Shown here in pieces: positions 1 through 5,539 of a stretch of 6,588 nt of DNA (positions within the stretch are counted from its first letter, which is position 1; every line of letters begins with the position of its first letter). Made by a program: the position numbers and the translations under genes. The stretch lies in assembly GCA_023436425.1 (NCBI GenBank), contig JAEZJD010000255.1, positions 1-6,588 of the forward strand. Reading direction: 5' to 3'. The stretch is from Bacteroidota bacterium. GTDB lineage: Bacteria; Bacteroidota; Bacteroidia; Chitinophagales; Chitinophagaceae. Under the pieces are notes generated by a model that was not told the DNA's origin, ran no database searches, and saw nothing but the letters and a program-made list of their open reading frames with translations.

Positions 1-462
1 GCCGACAATAATGTGGATGTGACCACCGGCTTGCGTCATCATCCATTTGAAAGTGTGCTTCGCGGTTTGTTTTTCATGGCAGGGATTCTGATTTCAGGTG
101 CGCCGATGTATGCTGTTATGATTTTTCAAACGGTGCTGGTTTTTGCAACTGCATTCACTCATGCAAACGTTCGACTGCCGCAAACCATTGATACAATGAT
201 TAGCCTCGTGTTCGTTTCCCCAAACATGCACAAGGTGCACCACCATTGGCAGCAACCTTTCACTGATAGTAATTACGGCGCTGTGCTTTCCATTTGGGAC
301 AGAATGTTGGGAACGTATCGTCAGCTTGATGTCGCCGACATTAAGTACGGCCTGGATCGTTTTTATCCAAATGATCAGGATGAAAACTTTGCAATGCTGA
401 TGAAAAAGCCGTTTGAGAATCAACGTGAACCCCAGCCAGTGTCGTCAGCAAACATTAAATAA
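1..462 (+). CDS. Sterol desaturase / fatty acid hydroxylase family protein, 3' part
   Basis: This is the C-terminal 153 residues of an integral-membrane di-iron oxygenase; the frame is open to the left edge, so the real start lies outside the window. The family hydroxylates or desaturates lipid chains or sterols using O2 and a di-iron centre held by clustered histidines. Visible family marks are an early LRHHPFE segment (residues 11-17), a hydrophobic stretch at about residues 21-53, the last histidine box MHKVHHH (about residues 75-81), and the typical tail motif TDSNYG..LSIWDR..GTY (about residues 87-105). The earlier histidine boxes are missing only because the window cuts them off. The GTG at 13 is internal, because the conserved frame continues upstream of it. 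The tail after about residue 125 is polar and probably cytoplasmic. kdsB begins 13 bp downstream, so co-transcription is likely. The substrate cannot be read from the sequence; an envelope lipid is a guess from context. Confidence 0.88.
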   Translation, partial: ADNNVDVTTGLRHHPFESVLRGLFFMAGILISGAPMYAVMIFQTVLVFATAFTHANVRLPQTIDTMISLVFVSPNMHKVHHHWQQPFTDSNYGAVLSIWDRMLGTYRQLDVADIKYGLDRFYPNDQDENFAMLMKKPFENQREPQPVSSANIK

Positions 463-475
463 CATATTTGCTTTT

Positions 476-1192
476 ATGAAGTGTGTGGCCATTATTCCCG
501 CCCGATATTCTGCAACGAGATTTCCGGGAAAACTGATGCAGTTGTTGAAGGGAAAGCCCGTAATTCAGCGAACCTATGAAGCCACTGTAGAGACAGACTT
601 ATTCGATGAGGTGCTTGTTGCTACAGATAGCGAGGAAATTTTCCAAACCATCCAAAGCATTAATGGCAAGGCAATAATAACGGTCGGCGAACATGAAAGC
701 GGAACAGACAGAATTGCTGAAGCGGCAGCAAATATTGACGCAGATGTGATCGTGAACGTGCAGGGGGACACTCCTTTTATCAGGAAAGAACCCCTGAAGG
801 AATTGTTAGAACAATTCAAAGATAGCTCAGTACGCGTTGGTTCGCTAATGCAGCAACTAACAGATGCAGCATTGATAAAAGATCCAAATTATGTGAAGGT
901 CTGCGTTGACAAAAACATGAATGCGTTATTCTTCAGTCGCAGCGTAATTCCTTTTCTGCGAAACACTGACGCAGCGATTTGTTATTACGAGCACATTGGC
1001 GTTTACGCCTTCACAAAGAACTCTTTAATTGATTTCACCAAGTGGCCCGTGTCGCCGCTGGAGAACGCAGAAAAAATTGAATGCTTGCGCTTTCTCGAAA
1101 ACGGAGTTCCCATTCGCATGGTTGTTGCCGACTATATAGGTGTCGAGATTGACACCCCTGAAGATTTGGAAAGAGCTGAACAACTATTGTAA
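476..1192 (+). CDS. kdsB: CMP-Kdo synthetase (3-deoxy-manno-octulosonate cytidylyltransferase), possibly acting on 8-amino-Kdo
   Basis: This cytoplasmic nucleotidyltransferase activates Kdo, or its 8-amino form, with CTP to give the CMP-sugar used by the Kdo transferase in lipopolysaccharide core assembly. The 238 residues are slightly short for the family (about 245-255). Motifs in order: IPARYSATRFPGK (7-19), the nucleotide-binding loop; ATDSEEI (49-55); SGTDRIAEA (75-83); NVQGDTPF (94-101), with the metal-binding Asp at 98; FFSRSVIPF (152-160); YYEHIGVYAF (170-179); SPLENAEKIECLR (193-205); and IDTPEDLERAE (225-235), with the second conserved Asp at 226. The ATG at 476 is chosen because it puts MKCVAIIPAR at the N-terminus, where the family starts. 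An in-frame ATG at 413 would overlap the upstream gene and add 21 unconserved residues. One oddity is Thr99, where most KdsB proteins have Glu in NVQGDEP. The kdnB gene downstream suggests that the substrate may be Kdo8N; this is inference. Confidence 0.93.
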   Translation: MKCVAIIPARYSATRFPGKLMQLLKGKPVIQRTYEATVETDLFDEVLVATDSEEIFQTIQSINGKAIITVGEHESGTDRIAEAAANIDADVIVNVQGDTPFIRKEPLKELLEQFKDSSVRVGSLMQQLTDAALIKDPNYVKVCVDKNMNALFFSRSVIPFLRNTDAAICYYEHIGVYAFTKNSLIDFTKWPVSPLENAEKIECLRFLENGVPIRMVVADYIGVEIDTPEDLERAEQLL

Positions 1193-1219
1193 CTTCGATG
1201 TCAACACATCACACCTTTC

Positions 1220-1540
1220 GTGCAGCAGTTATCCGGAACAGGTTTCATCACACGATCATTTAGGATATTCAAGGCTTATCGGCAACCGCTTATTTGGACA
1301 ATTGCTTTGTTATCGCTTTATTTCATGAATCCTGCCATCAACTTTACTCTTTGCCCACTGAAGCTTGCCGGCTTTCGCTTCTGCCCCGGCTGCGGAATAG
1401 GACATGCCATTCACTTTGCTCTTCGACTGCAGTTTGAAAGGTCTTTTTCTGAACACATCCTCGGGATTCCAGCCTCCGCCGTTTTGATAACCTTTATTAC
1501 AAAATCGTTTTACTTTATACATCAATCCACCACAAAATGA
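1220..1540 (+). CDS. DUF2752 family small membrane protein
   Basis: This 106-residue protein of unknown function belongs to the DUF2752 family. The diagnostic segment is a Cys at 45 followed by FCPGCGIGHAIHFAL (54-68), giving the C-x9-C-x2-C spacing and glycines typical of the family. The common TR after CPGCG is replaced by GH, which I recall as the usual Bacteroidota version. A hydrophobic helix precedes the cysteines (about residues 23-36) and another follows (about 81-100), so it is probably an inner-membrane protein. The GTG at 1220 is preferred: it keeps the first helix, while the first in-frame ATG (1326) would remove it. The frame is closed upstream by the kdsB stop codon. The gene sits 27 bp after kdsB, and its TGA overlaps the ATG of the TM2 gene (ATGA), which implies translational coupling. 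The paired cysteines might bind a metal or form disulphides; nothing here proves either. Confidence 0.85.
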   Translation: MQQLSGTGFITRSFRIFKAYRQPLIWTIALLSLYFMNPAINFTLCPLKLAGFRFCPGCGIGHAIHFALRLQFERSFSEHILGIPASAVLITFITKSFYFIHQSTTK

Positions 1541-1893
1541 ATCAACAGCTATTTACATCGCTTTCCAATCTGCAACCACAGGAATTTATTATGCTACAAA
1601 ACATAACTGCAGATATGACTGAATTGCAACAGAGACAATTTATTTCATTTTACGCCGGCAAGCGAAAAGATCAACAGACTTTACTGATTCTTTGCATAAT
1701 TGGCTTCGTGGGATTTGCCGGCATTCACCGTTTGGCTATTGGTCACGTCGGAATGGGGATATTGTATTTTTTTACCGCCGGGCTATGTTTCATCGGCACT
1801 ATTATAGACGTCATCAACATTGCCGACCTTACCTGGGAGTACAATCAAAAACAGGCACTTGAAGCCGCCACGATGGTAAGCATGATGAAATAG
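1537..1893 (+). CDS. TM2 domain-containing membrane protein
   Basis: This 118-residue protein carries a TM2 domain: two closely spaced transmembrane helices (about residues 48-64 and 72-95) joined by a short turn. The family signature is visible as GFAGIHRLAIG (59-69), matching the usual G-x-x-G-x-HRFY-x-G pattern with Leu-Ala in place of Phe-Tyr, followed by MGILYFFTAGLCFIGTIID (73-91), which ends in the conserved Asp. The roughly 45-residue N-terminal part is polar, rich in Gln, and likely cytoplasmic. The molecular function of bacterial TM2 proteins is not established. The start codon overlaps the stop of the DUF2752 gene by four bases (ATGA), so the two are probably made in fixed proportion and may act together. 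I recall these two families as frequent neighbours in Bacteroidota, but have not checked this. Confidence 0.9.
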   Translation: MNQQLFTSLSNLQPQEFIMLQNITADMTELQQRQFISFYAGKRKDQQTLLILCIIGFVGFAGIHRLAIGHVGMGILYFFTAGLCFIGTIIDVINIADLTWEYNQKQALEAATMVSMMK

Positions 1894-1939
1894 GCGACTA
1901 CCGTCTGCTGAACATCATTAAAACACCCACCTTTGCTGC

Positions 1940-3013
1940 ATGAAGTTTCGCAACTTTAAGATGGTTGATTATGTCGTTTATGGCCGCGGCAGTTTCAATC
2001 AACTGGACGAGATTATTGCTCCGCACCGGAACGGCAATTTTCCAATGATCTTTATTGTCGACCACTTTTTTCAAGGAAAAGAACTGGTGAAAAGGGTGCC
2101 CGTGCAGCCGAACGATAAAGTCATTTTTGCTGACGTCACATCGGAGCCGAAAACCACTTATGTCGATCGTCTTGCCAAAGAGTTAAAAGAACAGTTTGGG
2201 CGAATCAGCGGCATCGTCGGAATTGGTGGAGGATCCACAATGGATTTGGCAAAAGCCGTTTCTCTGATGATGTCGAACGATGGCTCATCTGCCGATTACC
2301 AGGGCTGGGACCTGGTAAAAAAACCCGGCGTGTATAAAGTGGGTGTGCCAACGCTTAGCGGCACGGGAGCTGAAGTGAGTCGAACGACTGTGCTGACCGG
2401 ACCAACGAAAAAGTTGGGAATGAACTCAGACTTTACGCCATTTAATCAAATTATTTTAGACCCGGAATTGACGGCAAACGCTCCCGTCAATCAGCGATTT
2501 TACACCGGAATGGATTGCTACATTCACTGTATCGAAAGCCTAACGGGAACTTATTTGAATGAATTCAGCAAAGCGTACGGCGAAAAAGCACTTGAGTTGT
2601 GCCGGTATGTTTTTCTCGAAAAGGACAAATGGGATGACGAATGTGATGACAAGCTAATGATGGCTTCTTATGCAGGCGGAATGAGCATTGCCTATTCACA
2701 AGTGGGGGTGGCGCATGCAGTAAGCTACGGGCTTAGCTACCTGTTAGGCACAAAGCACGGAATTGGTAACTGCATCGTCATGCAGCATTTGGAAGAGTAC
2801 TATCACGAAGGCGTTGCCGAATTTAAAAGAATGGTTGAAAAAAGCGGAGCAGAAATTCCACAAGGCATTTGCAAGGGCTTGACCGATCAGCAATTTGATA
2901 CAATGATCAATGTATCTCTCGGCATGAAACCTTTGTGGGAGAATGCTCTGGGCTCCAATTGGGAGAAAATCATGACGCGAGACAAGCTGCGAAAATTGTA
3001 TGAGCTGCTCTAA
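1940..3013 (+). CDS. kdnB: Group III (iron-type) alcohol dehydrogenase family protein, probable Kdo 8-oxidase KdnB
   Basis: KdnB oxidises the C8 hydroxyl of Kdo to an aldehyde with NAD(P), the first step to 8-amino-3,8-dideoxy-D-manno-octulosonate (Kdo8N), which replaces Kdo in some lipopolysaccharides; KdnA then transaminates the product. The 357 residues match the expected length. The N-terminal dinucleotide-binding part shows GIGGGSTMDLAKAVSLM (94-110) and PTLSGTGAEVSRT (137-149). The helical C-terminal part carries the group III metal ligands: Asp192 and His196 in TGMDCYIHCIES, His259 in VAHAVSYGL, and His273 in TKHGIGN. The opening MKFRNFKMVDYVVYGRGSF and the segments YQGWDL, LNEFSKAYGEKALEL and MMASYAGGMSIAYSQVG closely resemble the Shewanella KdnB that I remember, more than butanol or glycerol dehydrogenases. 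ATG 1940 reproduces that N-terminus. The kdsB gene three genes upstream supports the role; no kdnA is visible. The main alternative is an iron-type dehydrogenase of another sugar pathway. Confidence 0.85.
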   Translation: MKFRNFKMVDYVVYGRGSFNQLDEIIAPHRNGNFPMIFIVDHFFQGKELVKRVPVQPNDKVIFADVTSEPKTTYVDRLAKELKEQFGRISGIVGIGGGSTMDLAKAVSLMMSNDGSSADYQGWDLVKKPGVYKVGVPTLSGTGAEVSRTTVLTGPTKKLGMNSDFTPFNQIILDPELTANAPVNQRFYTGMDCYIHCIESLTGTYLNEFSKAYGEKALELCRYVFLEKDKWDDECDDKLMMASYAGGMSIAYSQVGVAHAVSYGLSYLLGTKHGIGNCIVMQHLEEYYHEGVAEFKRMVEKSGAEIPQGICKGLTDQQFDTMINVSLGMKPLWENALGSNWEKIMTRDKLRKLYELL

Positions 3014-3040
3014 AAGTATTAACTTGAAGAAAACAATCCA

Positions 3041-3742
3041 ATGAAACTGTTCCTGGCAATTACCCTCATATCTGCCGTCACAACAAGCTCTTTTGGTCAA
3101 CGCGTTATCGATGTTTCAAAAAACGAGAAGATTGACCAAAGCATGTTCATGGTTGTCAACGGTGAACCTTTTGTTTCGGCCAAGTTTGTAAACCTTGTTC
3201 ATGGCAGCCCTTACTTCAACGACGAATGGCTGAAAGGAGATGCTGTCACTGCGAATGGGTTCCTTGTAAAGGGCGGTACATTTAAGATAGATCTGGTGAG
3301 CAATGACGTTCATTTCCAAGGCGAAAAGGGAATCGAAATGATTGCAACAAAGCCGTTGAAAGAGCTGACGCTGACCGACGATGCCGGTAAATCATTTCAC
3401 TTCCTGTATTCGAGCACTTTTCCACAGGATTGGGATTTGAAGAAGGGCTGGTATTTGCAATTAGCGACCGGCAAGGCTACACTGCTTTCTATGATCAGAA
3501 AAGCTGTGCTGGAAACAAAGCCGTATGGCTCCGCGACATACGAACAAAGAATTGAGACCAAACAGGACTTCTACCTTGTTGAACGGGGCGTGGTCACTCG
3601 CATTGCCAAAATCAAAGATGCTCCCGCAGCGTTTAGTACAGGAACTGCTGATCTTCAAAAATTCTTTAAATCAAATGAAGGCAAATACAAATCAGACGCC
3701 GAGAAACTGACGGAATTAGTAGAATATTACAACTCGCTTTAA
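3041..3742 (+). CDS. Secreted/periplasmic protein of unknown function
   Basis: This 233-residue protein has a clear Sec signal peptide: Lys2, a hydrophobic core (residues 3-13) and a likely signal peptidase I site after SFG, so that the mature chain starts at Gln20. There is no lipobox cysteine. The first half contains GSPYFNDEW (55-63), then a beta-rich stretch around FLVKGGTFKIDLVSNDVHF (74-92) and KPLKELTLTD (104-113). The second half has KGWYLQLATGKATLL (135-149), ETKPYGSATYEQ (158-169), DFYLVERGVVTRI (176-188) and a C-terminal helix ending VEYYNSL. I recognise this pattern from an uncharacterised family found repeatedly in Bacteroidota, in which the chain ends with an acidic/basic helix before YYNxL. 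No enzymatic motif is apparent and I assign no function. It lies 27 bp after kdnB and 47 bp before corA, so it is probably co-transcribed. The start ATG is the only one that provides the signal peptide. Confidence 0.85.
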   Translation: MKLFLAITLISAVTTSSFGQRVIDVSKNEKIDQSMFMVVNGEPFVSAKFVNLVHGSPYFNDEWLKGDAVTANGFLVKGGTFKIDLVSNDVHFQGEKGIEMIATKPLKELTLTDDAGKSFHFLYSSTFPQDWDLKKGWYLQLATGKATLLSMIRKAVLETKPYGSATYEQRIETKQDFYLVERGVVTRIAKIKDAPAAFSTGTADLQKFFKSNEGKYKSDAEKLTELVEYYNSL

Positions 3743-3751
3743 TATTGTACC

Positions 3752-3793
3752 ATGTTAAATCGCATTCCTGAAGCAGCTCCTGCATTTGTGTGA
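3752..3793 (+). other. Possible 13-codon leader ORF overlapping the corA start
   Basis: An ATG at 3752 opens a 13-codon frame reading MLNRIPEAAPAFV. Its TGA stop (3791-3793) overlaps the GTG start of corA (3790-3792) in a GTGTGA string. It fills almost all of the 47 bp gap between the secreted-protein gene and corA. Ribosomes ending here would be placed on the corA start, so it could be a coupling or leader peptide. It includes two prolines. Short frames like this also arise by chance, no ribosome binding site is evident, and the claim rests on position alone. Confidence 0.25.
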
Positions 3794-4887
3794 AAGCAAA
3801 GAACTACATTAGATATCTTGTCCCCACTTCTTTATTTGGAACACAGCGTACCAAATCTATTGTAAACGTAAATCCAACTGTTCACGAAGGCAGAACAGAT
3901 GCGGCAGAAAGCTTCATAACAGTTTACGATTATGACAATCACGCGGTGAACGAAATGTCGCTCACAAATGTTGATGACGTTTTTCATTTCAAAACATCGG
4001 GGAAAGTAAGCTGGATCAACATCGAAGGGCTGAGAAAAACAGACGTAGAAAAACTCGCCAATCATTTCGGAATTCACCCTTTGCTTGCAGAAGATATTTT
4101 AAGCACCGACCAAAGACCCAAGGTAGATGAAGTAGATGGCGTTCTGTTCTGTCTTTTGAATATGCTCTACTTCAACCAGGAGCAGCAATGTGTGGAACAA
4201 GAACAGATCAGCATTGCCCTTGGAAAAGAATTCGTCATCACATTTCAAGAAGATCCGGACAAAGATGTCTTCAATCCAATAAGAGATAAACTCAAATTGA
4301 GCACCAGTAATTTAAGACAGCGTGGCGCTGATTATTTGTGCTACTCGATGATCGACCTTATCGTCGACAATTATTTTACAGTGATGGAGCACCTGGGCGA
4401 CCGAATTGAGCTTGTTGAAGAAGAGGTGATACGCAACAGCAATCAATGGTCACTTGCAAAAATTAATCACTTACGCAAAGAGCTTATTATTCTCAAAAGA
4501 AACATAGGTCCTGTTCGCGACCTTGTTGCATCTCTCATTCGCAGCGAAAGCCGGCTTATTGATGAAAGAACTTTGAAGTATTTTAAAGATGTTTATGACC
4601 ACATTGTTCAAGCATACGATCTGAGCGAAAACTATCGCGACGTGATGATCAGCATGCAGGACCTTTACATCAACAATGTGAATTTGCGGATGAATGAAGT
4701 AATGAAAGTGATGGCGATAGTGACTTGTCTGCTTGCTCCCGCCACGGTAATTGGCGGAATATTCGGAATGAATTTCGAACGAATTCCGCTACTCCACAAC
4801 AAATGGGGCTTCTATATTTCTGTTGCAAGTATGCTGCTGATCCCTCTTTGGATGCTCACGCTTTTTAAGAAGAGAGGTTGGTTCTAA
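3790..4887 (+). CDS. corA: CorA family Mg2+/divalent cation transporter
   Basis: CorA forms a homopentameric inner-membrane channel that imports Mg2+ (also Co2+ or Ni2+). The 365 residues include an N-terminal cytoplasmic alpha/beta domain with VSWINIEGL (73-81) and HFGIHPLLAEDIL (92-104), long stalk helices (about 185-300), and two C-terminal membrane helices (about 303-325 and 340-358). The signature GMN selectivity motif is intact at 326-328 (IFGMNFERIP), and the basic tail KKRGWF is typical. Length and layout fit the Thermotoga-type CorA branch. The GTG at 3790 is preferred: a TGA at 3769-3771 closes the frame upstream, and the first in-frame ATG comes only at residue 55, inside the conserved domain. 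A possible short upstream frame overlaps the start. The gene converges on the DUF2480 gene, with 27 bp between the stop codons. Zn2+ efflux (ZntB-like) is less likely because GMN with FE following is standard for CorA. Confidence 0.95.
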   Translation: MKAKNYIRYLVPTSLFGTQRTKSIVNVNPTVHEGRTDAAESFITVYDYDNHAVNEMSLTNVDDVFHFKTSGKVSWINIEGLRKTDVEKLANHFGIHPLLAEDILSTDQRPKVDEVDGVLFCLLNMLYFNQEQQCVEQEQISIALGKEFVITFQEDPDKDVFNPIRDKLKLSTSNLRQRGADYLCYSMIDLIVDNYFTVMEHLGDRIELVEEEVIRNSNQWSLAKINHLRKELIILKRNIGPVRDLVASLIRSESRLIDERTLKYFKDVYDHIVQAYDLSENYRDVMISMQDLYINNVNLRMNEVMKVMAIVTCLLAPATVIGGIFGMNFERIPLLHNKWGFYISVASMLLIPLWMLTLFKKRGWF

Positions 4888-4914
4888 AAGACAGCAATCA
4901 TGTGAGTGCCTCAA

Positions 4915-5421
4915 TCACTTTTTCTTAAAAACCGGGACTGTGCTGCAAGGTTCTCCGTACATGATAGATTTGACGTGGGGCAGAAGCAACTTTGTTATTT
5001 CAGCATAAGCAAAAGGTCCAATTTCAATCTCCCCGCAGCCCTTTACCACTACACGTTGGTTTTCAAAATCTGCAACGTTTATAGCCGATAATTTTTTTAG
5101 AAATAAATGCTTTCTCATCTCATCGGCAGACCCTACGTAGACATCTTTACTGATCGGTTGCAAATAAGTAGCAACCAGCATATAAGCCCAAACAGGAATA
5201 ATAGCATCCGCGGTGCAATTAACGGCTACATATTTATCTGCATACGCCGACCAATCCAACGTTTTCAGCGAATCCCGAAAATCTTTTTCTTTTAGAATAA
5301 GACCCATGAACAAGTGATCCTTGAGATCGAACGCTAAAATTTCTCCTGTCGGAAAAAAATCAGCCAGGTCTAAACTAATCAAACCACTTCCGGCAACCTT
5401 ATTTGTAATCACGTCATTCAT
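4915..5421 (-). CDS. DUF2480 family protein
   Basis: This 168-residue cytoplasmic protein of unknown function matches the DUF2480 family, which I know almost only from Bacteroidota. Recognisable segments are the N-terminal NKVAGSGLISLDLADFFP (7-24), LKDHLFMGLILKEKDFR (33-49), VNCTADAIIPVWAYMLVA (67-84), VVVKGC (124-129), and the C-terminal SIMYGEPCSTVPVFK (152-166). Three cysteines (69, 129, 159) fall inside these conserved segments. There is no signal peptide or membrane helix. ATG at 5421 is chosen because the family starts MND-; an in-frame ATG at 5502 would add 27 unconserved residues and run into the terminator hairpin upstream. That terminator separates it from the isomerase gene, so it probably has its own promoter within about 65 bp upstream. 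I could not identify that promoter with confidence: TTAATTTG lies just before the start but lacks a partner -33 TTG. Confidence 0.88.
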   Translation of the reverse strand: MNDVITNKVAGSGLISLDLADFFPTGEILAFDLKDHLFMGLILKEKDFRDSLKTLDWSAYADKYVAVNCTADAIIPVWAYMLVATYLQPISKDVYVGSADEMRKHLFLKKLSAINVADFENQRVVVKGCGEIEIGPFAYAEITKLLLPHVKSIMYGEPCSTVPVFKKK

Positions 5422-5488
5422 ACGGCAAATTAACCACCGATTCGCGGTATAAAAAGATTTCAGCAGCTTATTAACAGATGCCGAATGG

Positions 5489-5518
5489 AAAAAAAAGAGC
5501 ACCGTTCAGATGCTCTTT
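5489..5518 (-). terminator. Rho-independent terminator after the peptidyl-prolyl isomerase gene
   Basis: On the minus strand an 8-bp perfect stem, AAAGAGCA paired with TGCTCTTT (plus-strand arms 5494-5501 and 5511-5518), encloses a 9-base loop. The transcript then continues as an unbroken T run (eight Ts including the last three stem bases, plus-strand A run 5489-5496). It lies 21 bp past the isomerase stop codon and before the DUF2480 start, as expected for the end of that transcript. A plus-strand terminator is unlikely, because no plus-strand gene ends nearby and no T run follows on that side. Confidence 0.85.
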
Positions 5519-5539
5519 CAGTAAAAAATGTGAAATCAA

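Noticed and set aside
94..423. Antisense and alternate-frame open frames throughout (for example 94-423 -, 574-819 -, 2744-3100 -, 3832-4077 -, 5621-5965 +)
   Set aside because: Each lies within a gene with strong family resemblance on the other strand or frame, and none shows a recognisable domain.
413..475. N-terminal extension of kdsB from the in-frame ATG at 413
   Set aside because: It would overlap the upstream gene by 50 bp and add 21 residues without family resemblance, while ATG 476 gives the canonical KdsB N-terminus.
1932..1939. TAnnTTTG-like box (CACCTTTG, about 1928-1935) in the 46-bp gap before kdnB
   Set aside because: One mismatch and no -33 partner; co-transcription from upstream is simpler.
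4904..4926. Weak terminator-like hairpin after corA (GAGTG, 7-base loop, CACTT, then a T-rich run)
   Set aside because: The stem is only four base pairs plus one G-U, alternative pairings compete, and the T run is also the lysine codons at the end of the DUF2480 gene. It is possible but not supported enough to annotate.
5422..5429. Bacteroidota-type -7 box (TTAATTTG on the minus strand) before the DUF2480 gene
   Set aside because: It has one mismatch to TAnnTTTG, no TTG at the proper upstream distance, and would leave almost no 5' leader.
5422..5502. 27-residue N-terminal extension of the DUF2480 gene starting at 5502
   Set aside because: The family begins at MND, the extension looks like non-coding sequence, and it would start inside the terminator hairpin.
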